Shown: positions 36,717 to 48,445, numbered from the stretch's first letter. The stretch: 64,000 nucleotides of DNA from Hymenobacter volaticus (GCF_022921055.1 NZ_CP095061.1:4441501-4505500), one strand, 5' to 3'. The notes: generated from the sequence alone by a model not told the origin. Numbers and translations: made by a program.

Positions 36717-36789
36717 GCGAGAGTAGCTCAGTTGGTAGAGCATCAGCTTCCCAAGCTGAGGGTCGCGAGTTCGAGCCTCGTTTCTCGCT
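36717..36789 (+). tRNA. tRNA-Gly (CCC), integration target
   Basis: 73-nt cloverleaf: acceptor GCGAGAG / TTCTCGC, discriminator T, anticodon arm TCAGC-TTCCCAA-GCTGA with CCC, T-loop TTCGAGC. The 3' 45 bases and four following bases are repeated exactly at 58542-58590, so the tRNA 3' half now present was probably supplied by the integrated element. Confidence 0.95.
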
Positions 36790-36793
36790 CATT
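36745..36793 (+). repeat. attL: 49-bp direct repeat, tRNA-proximal copy
   Basis: Begins AGCTTCCCAAGCTGAGGG and ends TTTCTCGCTCATT; covers the tRNA-Gly anticodon loop to the 3' end plus a few bases. Identical over all 49 bases to 58542-58590. Marks the left boundary of the island. Confidence 0.93.
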
Positions 36794-36797
36794 CATT

Positions 36798-36831
36798 ATC
36801 AGCCACTTAGATGCAAATCTGGGTGGCTGAT
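36798..36831 (+). terminator. tRNA-Gly terminator, island copy
   Basis: ATCAGCCAC ... GTGGCTGAT (9-bp stem, 16-base loop) followed by TTGTTTT. The same stem occurs downstream of the second att copy at 58594-58628 with a diverged loop, so homology between element and chromosome continues past the 49-bp core. Confidence 0.8.
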
Positions 36832-36838
36832 TTGTTTT

Positions 36839-36859
36839 GGTTTAAACGATGGTTTAAAC
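36839..36859 (+). repeat. left pair of GGTTTAAAC repeats (probable integrase arm sites)
   Basis: GGTTTAAAC at 36839-36847 and 36851-36859, 12 bases apart start to start. The same pair with the same 12-base period and orientation is at 58406-58426 near the other end. GTTTAAAC is itself a palindrome. Arm-type integrase binding is inferred from position. Confidence 0.7.
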
Positions 36860-37152
36860 AACCTGTAATGAATTTCTGCACTTGCCGTTCGATTCGAAAA
36901 AGGAATGCGATAGATTACCTGATTCTGCTCTTTTTAGAGGTAGATGAGTTTTCACAACGTTCCACCCAAAAAGAAGAGATACACTAGGTGCCTGATAGAG
37001 CTTGGTCCTGAGGCTAATGAGGTGTTCGTATACCAGACAACCTAGTTTGGTATATTGTCCATTCTACTTAGCTCATTACAATATATCGGCTGTCATATAC
37101 TGACATCGAGTCATTTTAATCAAATGTCTGCGTTAGAACAAAAATACAAATC
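36860..37152. other. left-end non-coding stretch of the island
   Basis: Nearly 300 bases between the arm-like repeats and the TIR/STAND gene. I see no credible open frame. It is AT-rich just before the gene (37081-37152) and probably holds the promoter of the defence gene, although no full consensus was found. Confidence 0.4.
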
Positions 37153-40100
37153 GTGAATATTACAATCTTCTATTCCTGGCAGTCAACCACTTCCACGAAG
37201 TACAATCGGAATTTCATCCAGAATTGCATTGAAAAAGCCATTAAGCGACTGGAAAAGCTTGCTGACTTTCGTGGAGTCTATTTTTCAATACAAGATGGTG
37301 TACGCGGCGTACCAGGTACGCCTCCTGTAGCTGCCACTATAATGGACGAGCGGATACCAAAATGTGACATATTCATTGCAGATATATCTGTAGTGAATGC
37401 ACTGCCAAAAGTTGGTTGGCTGGGTAGCATTGCTCGGAAGCTAACCAAAGTGAGCACTAAGCCCTTGCAAAACGTCAATGTATTCTTCGAGTATGGTGCT
37501 GCGCAGCAAGCGTTGGGATATGAAAAAATAATATGCATTTTAAATACTGCATATGGCTCTCCAAATGATAATCCTGACAATATTCCTTTTGATGTCAGAC
37601 ATTCGAAATTTCCTATTGAATACAAATATTCTGAGCAAGACGCAGGCGAAAGAGAGGTAGCCCAGAAAAAACTGGTTGACGACTTGTTTTCTGCACTGAA
37701 GGCCACAGCCACCTTTGCGTTGCAGAGCATGAAAAGTAAGTACTCTCCGTTACTTACTTGGCCGGATTGGGAACAGCGAATAAACCCAGCCGACGCATTC
37801 TATCGAAACGAGCGAATTACGGCGGTAGAATCAACTATCAAGCAAGCAGTAAACGAGTCTTCTAACAGTATCCGGCTATTGGGTTTATCCGGGTTGGGTA
37901 AGACTCGGATACTGTTAGAACTTTTCCGCCCACAATCAGATGCGGCCTCTACTTTGCTGAGCAGCCGAGTTTTGTATTTGAATTGTAACAACCATCCGGA
38001 TTTTGATTATGAATCATTATTCCAGAAGCTAGTGCGTGATGGTGCCGACCAAATAGTTGTACTGGATAATTGTCCGGCAGAAATCCATCGGAGCCTGACT
38101 CCAGTCGTTCATAACTCGCGCAACAAGCTTTTTCTACTAACTACTAGTTCTAATCCAGAGGAAAATCACCAACAGATAAGGGATGTTGACTATTTGCTCG
38201 TCGCGAAAAACGAGTTAGCTGAAGTAGTAGATGAGCTATTGGAGAAAGAACTAACTGCATTAGGGCCAGATAGAATAGCTATAATAAAGCAATTTGCGCA
38301 GGGGATTCCTCTCATGGCAGTGTTACTAGTAGAGAGCTTGAAAAAGGGCGAAACACTTGTAGGCAAGCTTGACGATAAGAGCTTACTTGACAACTTGCTG
38401 GGAGAAAAAGGCAAGGATAAGCGGTGGCGAATTATCCTAAGGTCGTACGCTCTCTTTAGCTATGTGGGAGTGGAGGAGGAACTATACTCCCAGGTGAAGT
38501 TCATTGCGCTAGATGCGGCAATCACAGCTCTCGACGGTAGGCCTGAAGTGATTTTGCAGGAGTTTCACGAAGTCCAGAAGTATTATCAACAGAGAGAAAT
38601 TTTTGAGCGCAAAGGCCGCACTGTCGGTATGCGCCCCTTTCCGTTGGCCATGTATTTAGCGCAGGAGTGGCTAGATGCATGCCCGCCGCCGCGCATGGGG
38701 CAAGTACTAAGTGCAATTGATGGGTTGACTGAACCGGACCGTCGCAGCCTCATGGATGGTTGGGCTGACCAGATGAAGTACTTGGGAGTTGACGAGCGGG
38801 CGGTAACAATCGTAGAAAAACTCGTCGCCCTAGGCGGCCCTTTTGACAACGCGGAAGTGCTCAATTCAGAATTGGGTTCACGTCTCTTTCGCTCGCTTGC
38901 TGAAGTGAACCCAGTAGCTGTTTCAGCTTACCTAGTGCGCCAACTCGCAGGCATGACGCAAGCACAGTTGCTGGCTATCGAGAAAGGCCGCCGCAACTTA
39001 GTTTGGGTGCTGGAAAAGCTGTGTTTTGACGAGCGCACGTTTGCGGAAAGTTCCCGCCTTCTATATGCGCTGGCAGCAGCGGAAAACGAAACTTGGGCCA
39101 ATAACGCTACCGGCCAGCTACTGCAATTATTTAAAATATTACTGGCTGGTACAGAGGCCAACCTAAACGAGCGGTGGCGTCTGCTTGAATGGGGAATGGC
39201 ACAACAGCAGGAATTCTATCATGAGTTGGCTTTGAAAGCCATGCGTGTGGGCTTGAGTTTTGGACATTTTACTCGCACGAACGGCGCAGAGGTACAGGGT
39301 ACCAAAACCTTGCAGGATCATCGGCCAACCAGAGCGGAGATAGCTGACTATTGGAGACACATTATTGATCGGTTGGCTGTATTTGTGGAAAGTGCCTCCC
39401 CTTACGCGCATATGGCAGCAGACATTTTGCTGAATAGCATGAGAGGACTTGCTCGGGCGGGGCAGCTACTACTATTAGTGCCAACGTTAAGACAACTAGT
39501 TGCTCACGAGTATCTTGAAAGGTTTGCCACCGAGAAAGCAGTAAGGTTCACACTTAGGTTTGAAAAGAATAATCTTACTCCTGAGGAACGAACTAATCTA
39601 GATGAGTTGCTAGCGGAATTGACTACCACTAAGGGCGACTTCTTGACCCGGTATACCGACCTGCAAAATTCTGCTATACTACTAGACGAAAGGTATTCTG
39701 GCGAAAAACACAGGCAATTGATGGAGGAAATGACTGAAGAGTTTATTGGGGAAGCGCTGGAATGGGAAACTCTTCTGCCCTTGCTCTACCAACAGCGGCA
39801 GCCGTACTCGTATTACTTTGGCAAGCGTCTCTATCAGCTAATAGAGAGTAATACCTCGGAGGTTGAGAGGTTTATAGAATTGTCCGCTAAACTGCTAAGT
39901 GAGGCAAACCCAGCTACCCGGGATCTGTCATTATTGGCTGGATTTGTTGAGGCAACTCCTGACCAAGTGAAAACCGGGTTTTATGAGCGCCTACTAAGGG
40001 ATACCAACTTACAGTGTCAGCTTTTTTACTACGTGGCTTCCGACCCAGAGGGATATCATCACCTAGGGCTATTGCACCAACTCATAGCTGAAGGCAACTG

Positions 40101-41069
40101 CCAGGTACAGGAATTTTCTACGCTGAAGTATGGTGGGCTGCTAGAAAAGCTGACAGATGAACAACTGTTAGAATTTGGCGAACAACTGTTGGCTTATGGG
40201 GAAGCAAGTTGCCACGTCGTACTTGATTTATATTTCACCCTCGCCTTTAATGATGTTCGCCTGCGTGAGTTGCTGCTCCCCATGCTGGAGCAGTGCGTGC
40301 GCAGCTTGGGAGTGGCGAATGTATTGAACGATAAGCAGGACAGATACCGAGGTTCACAAACGATTCTTTGGCTGTTAGACGGGGCGCGGCAAGAATTTGC
40401 GGTGCTTGTCAATAAGTCAATCATTGCATCCATTACTTGGGACAACTACTACCATCTGGACAACGATGTACAACAGGTTTACGAACTGCTGCTAAAAAAT
40501 CATTTTACAGCTGTATGGCCTGAACTATCCGCGGCCCTGCTGGCCCAAGATGAGCAATACTTCACCTTTTATGGCTTGAAACACATTCTGGGTTCCGGCA
40601 TCGGCAGTGTCAGCCGAACCATCGGGTATTATTTATCGGCGATATTGAGGCAATATTCGCTTGGTGTCGTGCCTATCAGTCACTGGCACCCGCCCGGCTT
40701 GCAGAACTCACACCCATTTTTGCCGAACAGGAGAAGACTGCTCCTTCGTATGGCCATCTGCATCAATCCGAGCCGACTACAGATACCGAGCCTCAAGTAC
40801 CGTCACTACCGTCTTGGCACCCTGTTGCCAGGCGACTGCTGGATGATTTCGGGCACCTGCCGGAAGTATTGAGTAACCTGGAGGCAAATATGGGGTCATT
40901 TTCATGGACAGGCTCCTTGGTGCCACTGCTGGAGGGAAAGCGTCAATTGTTCGCTGCTGTGCGCCAGCACCCGCTCGCCACTGTAGCTGCTTGGGCAAGC
41001 CACAACCTAAACCAGTTGGACGACCAAATTAGACGGGAGAAGAACAGGGATGATGAACTCTATATGTAA
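37153..41069 (+). CDS. TIR-like / STAND NTPase / helical-repeat protein, candidate antiphage effector (one frameshift)
   Basis: Repaired length 1305 aa, GTG start. Residues 1-190: TIR-like 'SWQS' domain (MNITIFYSWQSTTS, CDIFIADISVVN, NVNVFFEYGAAQQALGYEKI with Glu113 at the place of the TIR-type acidic residue). Residues ~215-450: P-loop NTPase with Walker A GLSGLGKT (244-251) and Walker B IVVLDN (301-306), STAND-like. From about 450 on it is all helical repeats, a probable sensor. The frame breaks at GGG 40624-40626; one extra G gives VLFIGDIEAIFAWCRAYQSL and runs to TAA at 41069. TIR-STAND proteins are known NAD-degrading abortive-infection effectors; that role is inferred here from architecture and from the type I RM neighbour. 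Confidence 0.8.
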
Positions 41070-41278
41070 CTCGGGGAGCCTGGCCGTGCGAACTGTCGCC
41101 TATTCATTCCAAGTAAATTTGCAGTTGCTTAGCACCTAGCAAGCTTGACTACGAATAGCTGAAGCAACTACCAGAATAGAGTTGGAGGTGAAGCAGTGTA
41201 AACTGACCTCATAGCATTCTACCTTTACCTTACCCGGCTTTCGCCGGATGACAATGATTAAAATTCAGGCCCTCCGTA

Positions 41279-42858
41279 ATGGCTAAAGAGAAAAAAGCAC
41301 CCAAGAAACCGGTTAAGGAAAAAGCAATCGAAGTGTCCCTGTGGGAATCGGCTAACAAGCTCCGCGGCAGCGTGGAGCCGGCCGAGTATAAGCACGTCGT
41401 GCTCGGGCTGGTGTTCCTCAAGTTTGCCTCCGACAAGTTTGCCGAGCGCCGGCAGGAGTTAGTGGCCGAGGGAAAGGACAAGTACCTGGAAATGGCCGAC
41501 TTCTACAACATGAAAAACGTGTTTTTCCTGGAAGAGAAGTCGCGCTGGAGCTACATTCAGGACCGGGCCAAGCAGCCCGATTTGGCGCTCATCATCGACA
41601 CGGCGCTGCATACCATCGAGAAGGACAACAAGGCGCTGAAGGGCGCGCTGCCCGACAACTACTTCTCGCGCCTCGGGCTGGACCCCACCAAACTGGCGGC
41701 GCTGGTGGATGAAATTAGCAACATCGACACGCTCAAGGACAAGAAGCAGGACGTGGTGGGCAAGGTGTACCAGTACTTCCTAAGCAAGTTTGCGCTGGCC
41801 GAGGGCAAGGGTAAGGGCGAGTTCTACACCCCGGCCAGCATCGTAAACCTGATTGCCGAGATGATTGAGCCCTACGAGGGCATCATCTACGACCCAGCGT
41901 GCGGCTCGGGCGGCATGTTCGTGCAAAGCATCAAATTCATCGAGAGCCACCACGGCAGCAAGAAGAAGGTGTCCATCTACGGGCAGGAGTACACCAATAC
42001 CACCTACAAGCTGGCCAAGATGAACCTAGCTATTCGGGGCATCTCGGCCAACCTAGGCGAGAAGGCCGCCGATACATTCGGTCAGGACCAGCACCCTGAC
42101 CTCAAGGCCGACTACATCATGGCCAACCCGCCCTTCAACCAGAAGGACTGGCGCGGCGAAAACGAGCTGACCGATGACGCCCGCTGGCTCGGCTACGATG
42201 TGCCGCCACGCTCCAACGCCAACTACGGCTGGATACTGAACATTGCCGCCAAGCTCTCCGACAACGGCGTGGCCGGCTTCGTACTTGCCAACGGGGCTCT
42301 TAGCGGCGGCGGTGAGGAACAAAAAATCCGCCGCAAGCTAATTGAGAATGATCTAGTGGAAGCCATTGTAATTCTGCCGGGGGCATGTTCTATACCACCG
42401 ACATCAGCGTGTCCATTTGGATTCTGAATAAGAATAAAAAGCAACAAACTAAGCAGATTGGCGACGAGCTACGTCACTACCGCAGCCGGGAGCAGGAAGT
42501 CCTGTTCATGGACCTACGGCAAGTAGGTGAGCCTTTTGAAAAGAAGTTCATCCAGTTCAGCGAGGAGCATGTGGCTGCTGTTTCCGGTACATATCACAAC
42601 TGGCAACAGTCAGATAATGGCTACGAGAATATACCTGAATACTGCTACTCCGCTACCAAAGCTGAGATTGAAGCCAAGGAATACTCGCTGGTTCCGAGCA
42701 AATACATTGAGTTCGTTAACAGAGATGAGAACATTGACTTTGACGAGAAAATGACTGGTTTGCAGGCTGAGATGGCTAGCCTACTGCGGCAGGAAGAGAA
42801 CTCCAAGCGCGATTTATTAACCGTATTTGAAGAACTCGGCTATGAAATCAAATTTTAA
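41279..42858 (+). CDS. hsdM: type I restriction-modification methyltransferase HsdM (one frameshift)
   Basis: N6-adenine methyltransferase subunit. Repaired length 526 aa. N-terminal HsdM_N domain (LWESANKLRGSVEPAEYKHV), then GEFYTP (180-185), SAM motif DPACGSGG (205-212) and catalytic NPPF (283-286). The frame breaks in the G5 run at 42379-42383: as written LPGACS..., with one more G LPGGMFYTTDISVSIWILNK, the normal continuation. The last 17 bases overlap hsdS. GC-rich like hsdR and unlike its AT-rich neighbours. Confidence 0.95.
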
Positions 42859-44137
42859 GCGGCTGGGCGATTACATCGAGCCAGTCGATGAGTTCAACAC
42901 GGGTTGGAAGATTGAGCTGTTGCTTGGAATCAGTAACAACAAGCATTTTCAGAAGTCCCAGACCAATACCATTGGGGTTGATTTGTCGAAGTACCGGGTT
43001 GTGCGAACAAACCAATTCGCATTCAATCGAGCCACTACCCGCAACGGTGAAAAGATTTCCATCTCCCTGCGGAATGGCCCCGATTGCATCGTTTCGCCTT
43101 CCTACCGCATTTTTCGCAGTAAGGACGAAAACGAACTCAATTCGGAATACCTGATGATGTGGTTCCGTCGACCGGAGTTTGACCGCTACGCGAGATTCAG
43201 AAGCCACGGAAGTGCTCACGAGTTCTTCGACATTGATGAGATGTACGAAGTGCGCCTACCTATTCCCACGATTGAGGAACAGCGCAGAATCGTGGCCGAA
43301 TACCACACTATTCAAAACCGCATTACCCTCAACAACCAGCTCATTCAAACCCTCGAAACTACGGCCCAGGCCATTTACAAGCAGTGGTTTGTGGAGTTTG
43401 AGTTTCCCAATGAAGCCGGCCAGCCCTACAAAAGTAGCGGTGGCGAAATGGTGGAGAGTGAGTTGGGGGAAATTCCGAAAGGATGGAGGCTTGGAAGTAT
43501 TGGGGCTGTTTTAGAAACAAAAGGATATATCCGAGGGCCTTTCGGTTCTGCGTTAAAAGTTGAAGATATGAGGCCTTCAGGCATTCCTGTTTATGAACAA
43601 CAGCATGCTATTGATGGGCATAGAAACTTCAGATACTATGTAGACTCAGATAAGTTTTCTCAGCTTAAAAGATTTGCTGTCAAGCCTAACGACTTAGTCA
43701 TTAGCTGTTCTGGAACTCTTGGCAGAATAACACGAATCAATGAAGCTGATAAGGTCGGCATTATCAACCAGGCCCTATTGATATTACGTGTTGACCCTTC
43801 TAAATGCTCTTTGTCCATCTTCGAGCTTTTTCTCAGGTCTAAAAAGGGCAACGACTTACTGATTGCAGAATCAGGAGGAAGCGCACAAGTCAATATTGCT
43901 AAAAGAGAAGATATTGTAAAAAAGCCTTTTCTAATTGCGGCAGCTCGAGAGCAGAAAATGCTTGCTACTGTTTTAGACAAAACTTCGACACATTCTGATA
44001 GCCTGAAGAGGGAAATAATTGCTTTGCAAAAGGCTAAAAACCTCCTTCTCTCCAAGCTCGCCACCATCGAAACCGCTCTAGCCGCGCCCAAACCCGCCGC
44101 TACTAAACCGGCGCAGCTTACCCTTTCTTTTTCCTGA
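42842..44137 (+). CDS. hsdS: type I restriction-modification specificity subunit HsdS
   Basis: 431 aa, start ATG 42842 (MKSNFKRLGDYIEPV), overlapping hsdM by 17 bp. TRD1 about 1-150; central spacer helix with RRIVAEYHTIQNRITLNNQL and AIYKQWFVEFEFPNEAGQPY; TRD2 about 210-390 beginning LGEIPKGWRLGSIG; C-terminal helix LLLSKLATIETALA. The DNA for TRD2 (about 43500-44030) is clearly AT-richer than the GC-rich sequence on both sides, as if this specificity domain had been swapped in. Recognition site cannot be deduced. Confidence 0.93.
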   Translation: MKSNFKRLGDYIEPVDEFNTGWKIELLLGISNNKHFQKSQTNTIGVDLSKYRVVRTNQFAFNRATTRNGEKISISLRNGPDCIVSPSYRIFRSKDENELNSEYLMMWFRRPEFDRYARFRSHGSAHEFFDIDEMYEVRLPIPTIEEQRRIVAEYHTIQNRITLNNQLIQTLETTAQAIYKQWFVEFEFPNEAGQPYKSSGGEMVESELGEIPKGWRLGSIGAVLETKGYIRGPFGSALKVEDMRPSGIPVYEQQHAIDGHRNFRYYVDSDKFSQLKRFAVKPNDLVISCSGTLGRITRINEADKVGIINQALLILRVDPSKCSLSIFELFLRSKKGNDLLIAESGGSAQVNIAKREDIVKKPFLIAAAREQKMLATVLDKTSTHSDSLKREIIALQKAKNLLLSKLATIETALAAPKPAATKPAQLTLSFS

Positions 44138-44138
44138 T

Positions 44139-47100
44139 ATGAAGTTTACCGAGGCCAAGCTGGAGGAGGTTTTTTGTGAGCTGCTGACCGGGCAGGGCTA
44201 CCCCACCAACTGGGCAATACCCTGGCTCGCGCCCCCGAAGAGGTGCTGCTAGAAGCCGACCTGCGGGCCTTTTTGCTGGCCCACTACGCGGCCGAGGGCC
44301 TCACTCTGGCTGAAGCCAACTCTGTGGTGCGGCAGTTGCGTGCCCTGCCGGCTTCCGACCTCTACGAGAGCAACAAGGTCGTGATGCTGCTGCTGGCCGA
44401 TGGCTTCATCCTCAAGCGCGACGACCCTGGCCAGAAAGACATCTGGGTGCAACTGCTCGACTATGCCGGCCTCACCCGCCAGCAGCAGCCCACCGCCGAC
44501 CAACTGCCCCACTTGGCCGCCGAGGCTACCCCGGCCTACGCCGCCGCTGCTGACCACAACATTTACCGCTTCGTGACGCAGCTGGAAATCGTGGGCAGCG
44601 AGAAGCGCATCCCTGACGGCATCTTATATATCAACGGCTTGCCGCTAGTAGTGTTCGAGTTCAAAACGGCCATCCAGCCAGACTGCACCATTCACGACGC
44701 CTACGTACAGCTCACCGTGCGCTACGAGCGCGACATCCCGGAGCTGTTTAAGTACAACGCATTTTGCGTCATCAGCGACGGCGTGAACAACAAGGCTGGC
44801 TCCTTCTTTGCGCCCTACGAGTTTTACTACGCTTGGCGGCGCGTGGCCGGTCTAGCCGAGGACGTGGACGGCATCAAAACCCTCTACACCCTCGTCGAGG
44901 GCATGTTCGACCGCACCCGCCTGCGCGACATCATCCGCAACTTCATTTACCTGCCCGACAGCTCGAAGAAAGACGAGAAAGTAGTGTGCCGCTACCCCCA
45001 ATACTACGCGGCCCACAAGCTGTACGACCAGATTTGGGCGGCCCGCAAGCCCACCGGCGACGGCAAAGGTGGCACCTACTTCGGGGCCACCGGCTGCGGC
45101 AAAAGCTACACTATGCTCTTCCTCACGCGGCTGCTCATGCGCAGCGAGGACTTTGCTAGCCCCACCGTGGTGCTCATCACCGACCGCACCGACCTCGACG
45201 ACCAGCTGGCCGGTCAGTTCACCAACGCCAAGAAATACATCGGCGACCAGAACGTGGTGAGCGTGGAAAGCCGCGAGCACCTGCGCGAGCTGCTGGCCGG
45301 CCGCCAGAGCGGTGGTGTGTTCCTCACCACCATCCACAAATTCACCGAGGGCACCGAGCTGCTGAGCCGCCGCGCCAACATCGTGTGCATCTCCGACGAA
45401 GCCCACCGCAGCCAGGTAAATCTGGAGCAGAAGGTGCGCGTGACGGCCACCGGCGTCACCAAAACCTACGGCTTTGCCAAATACCTGCACGATTCGCTGC
45501 CCCAGGCCACCTACGTCGGCTTCACCGGCACCCCGATAGATGCCACGCTGGACGTGTTCGGCCCGGTGGTAGACGAGTACACCATGACCGAATCGGTGAA
45601 GGATGAAATCACCGTTCGCATCGTGTATGAAGGCCGCGCCGCCAAAGTAGTGCTGCACAACGGCGAGCTGGAAAAGATAGAGCGCTACTACGCGCAGGCC
45701 GCCGAGGACGGGGCCAATGCCTACCAAATCGAACAAAGCAAGGAAGAAACCGCCCAAATGCGGGCCATCCTCGGCGACCCCAAACGCCTGCGCGTGCTGG
45801 CTGCCGACTTCGTGCAGCACTACGAAAAGCGTGTAAGCGAAGGCGCCACCGTGAAGGGCAAAGCCATGTTCGTGTGCAGCTCCCGCGAAATCGCCTACGC
45901 CCTCTATCAGAACATCATCGAGCTGCGCCCAGCTTGGGCCGACGTGCTGGCTGCCGAAGAAGGAGCCGAGCTGACCGAAAAGGAGAAGAAGGAACTGAAG
46001 CCAATGGCGCGGGTGAAGATGATAATGACCCGTGGCAAGGATGACCCAAAGGACATGTACGACCTGCTGGGCACCAAAGAGTACCGCAAGGAGCTGGACC
46101 GGCAGTTCAAAAACGCGAAGTCCAACTTCAAGATTGCCATCATCGTGGACATGTGGCTCACCGGCTTCGACGTGCCCTTTCTCGATACTCTCTACATAGA
46201 CAAGCCCATTCAGCAGCACAGCCTGATTCAGGCCATTTCGCGGGTAAACCGCACCTACGAAGGCAAGAACAAGGGCTTAGTAGTCGATTACATTGGCTTC
46301 AAAAGCCAGATGGGTCTGGCGCTGGCTAAGTACAGCAAGGGCGACGAGCGAAATTTCGAAGAAATTGACCAGTCGCTGGGAGTAGTGCGGGATCATTTGG
46401 ACCTGCTGGCCCGCTTATTCCACACCTTCGATAGCAGCAAGTATTTCACCGGCAGCGCTCTGCAACAGCTGCACACGCTGAACATGGCCGCCGAATTCGT
46501 GCAGTTGACCAAGGAGCAGGAAACCCGCTTCATGGGTTTGGTGAAGCGCCTGAAAGCCGCCTACGACATTTGCGCCGGCAGCGAGAAACTCACCCAGCCC
46601 CAGCGCGACCAGACGCATTTCTACTTGGCTGTCCGCTCCATAGTGTTCAAGCTCACCAAGGGCGACGCCCCCGACACAGCCCAGATGAGCGCCCAAGTGC
46701 GCAAGATGATTCAGGATGCCCTAGCTAGCGACGGCGTGGAGGAAATCATCAAGCTCGGCACCGACGGCGACACCGAGCAGGACATCTTCGATGAAGCTTA
46801 CCTCGAAAAAATCGGTAAAATCAAGCTACCCAACACCAAGATAAAACTACTTCAGCAGCTCCTAGCCCGCGTTATCGGCCAGATGCGCAAGGTGAACCAG
46901 GTGAAGGGCATCGACTTCACCAAGAAGATGCAGGCACTAGTAGACCGCTACAACGAGCGCGACGAAAACGACATCCTGCGCAGCGAAGTCTACGAGGAAA
47001 TAGCCGAGCAGCTCACCAACCTGATTTGGGAGGTTCAAAACGAGTTTTCAGCCGGCGACATCCTGGGTATTGACTTCGAGGAAAAAGCCTTCTACGACAT

Positions 47101-47361
47101 CCTGCTAGCCCTGTGCGCGAAGTACGATTTCCGCTACCCGAAGAACAGCTCATAGCCCTGGCTAAAGCTATTAAGGCGCTGGTCGACGAGCAAGCCCGCT
47201 TCCCCGATTGGAACAAACGAGAAGATATTAAGTCGGCTCTAAAAGTGGGCCTAATTCTGTTGCTCGATGAGTTCGGCTACCCGCCTGTGGAGCGCGACGA
47301 GGTGTATGGAGAGATTTTCGGACAGGCCGAAAATTTCAAGAAAAACAGAGCTGTATTTTAA
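44139..47361 (+). CDS. hsdR: type I restriction endonuclease subunit HsdR (two frameshifts)
   Basis: Motor/nuclease subunit, repaired length 1074 aa, ATG one base after the hsdS stop. Frame break 1: CCCC at 44201-44204; adding C turns GYPTNWAI into GYPHQLGNTLARAPEEVLLE. Break 2: CCC at 47137-47139; adding C replaces the premature end KNSS with EEQLIALAKAIKALVDEQAR and runs to TAA 47361, the usual HsdR C-terminus with DEVYGEIFGQAENFKKN. Nuclease-domain sequence RIPDGILYINGLPLVVFEFK, helicase Walker A GATGCGKS, DEAH (SDEAHRSQ) and VGFTGTPID are all present. Confidence 0.95.
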
Positions 47362-47437
47362 ACTAAGAAGTTTTGAAAGTTTGGCTCTACTGCATCTCAA
47401 GCACTTAGAAAGATAAAATCTGTTGTACAGGCAGTTT

Positions 47438-48445
47438 TTACACAGGTACTTTGAAGCTGTTCTCGATTAGAGCTAGATAGCTGAAAGGTTCCCTCCTATT
47501 GATTTCAGATTTTCTGTGTGAGTCTACTACGTTCCAGACAGCGTTAATAATAGATGGAGCGGTCCAGTACATTAATTCCTTGGGGGTCTGAGCTACAGAT
47601 ATTCCTGTGGCTGATAAAGAGCATATAGTGCCAAAGAAAATTTTACCGAATTTTGATTCTTTTAATTTACTGCAAATAAATTCCTTACTATCATTTATTT
47701 CATCGATATCAAGCTTATACTTTCTCTCGAAATCCAAAGGATTTTCTAAAGCAGATAAACCAACTGTCAATTGCTCTACCTTATTTCGGAAACGCCTTAA
47801 TTCTTGGCTATTTTTCTCTTTGAATTTTACCAGTTTGCTGACACTGATTTCTGATGGTAGCGGCATAATGTCATTTAAGAGTCTGCTTCTAATTGAAGAA
47901 TACACTTTTCGTTTTTCATCTTCTTCTGGCCTAGAGAAAGTTCTGTGATTACCGATAACTGAAACTTGGTCAGTGACTGGAGTACGGTTGTCAACAATAG
48001 AAATTGCTGAAGCTAAATAAACCATAAGCATTCGTGCGGTTTCCTCTTCTACACACCACCAAGGCCATTCATCCCGTCTTGCTAGTTCAAGTTCATTCAG
48101 GGCATTCATTATGCCTACATCAAACTTTTCAACATGAATTCTGAAATGCTTTCCTTGTTGAAAAAGCTTCCTTTTCTTATTTATCAAGAATTTTGAATCT
48201 AAAACTATATCTAGAAAGCATTTTTTAAAATCAGGTAAATCACGAGTGAATTCTATAGGAATAATTTGTTTTACTAAACTAGCTTTTACTAAATCGTGCA
48301 TGAAAGCATCTAGTCTCTCAGGATTATGAATATACTCTTCTGGCACAATAGCACCAACGCTATCCCAGTAGAGCAATGCTCTAGTCGTCCATATACTATT
48401 AGGAATATTAATATAAGGGTAGTACAAGATGTCGTTTGTGTTCAT
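47438..48445 (-). CDS. DUF6236-like protein
   Basis: 335 aa from ATG 48445 (MNTNDILYYPYINIPNSIWT). The phrase YYPYINIPN...WTTRALLYWDSVGAIVPEE is what I remember as the DUF6236 start; no enzymatic motif seen. The DNA is much AT-richer than the hsd genes beside it and is on the opposite strand, so it is an independent insertion into the cargo region. The family is often found on islands, but no function is known to me. Confidence 0.65.
   Translation of the reverse strand: MNTNDILYYPYINIPNSIWTTRALLYWDSVGAIVPEEYIHNPERLDAFMHDLVKASLVKQIIPIEFTRDLPDFKKCFLDIVLDSKFLINKKRKLFQQGKHFRIHVEKFDVGIMNALNELELARRDEWPWWCVEEETARMLMVYLASAISIVDNRTPVTDQVSVIGNHRTFSRPEEDEKRKVYSSIRSRLLNDIMPLPSEISVSKLVKFKEKNSQELRRFRNKVEQLTVGLSALENPLDFERKYKLDIDEINDSKEFICSKLKESKFGKIFFGTICSLSATGISVAQTPKELMYWTAPSIINAVWNVVDSHRKSEINRREPFSYLALIENSFKVPV

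Noticed and set aside
44852..46219. 455-aa open frame on the minus strand inside hsdR
   Set aside because: Antisense to a GC-rich gene, which often leaves long opposite frames. Composition is Gly/Val/His-heavy and has no domain.
41279..47361. Phase variation of the type I RM system by homopolymer slippage
   Set aside because: The runs are only 3-5 bases, too short for hypermutable tracts, and identical breaks occur in genes never phase-varied such as pyrH.
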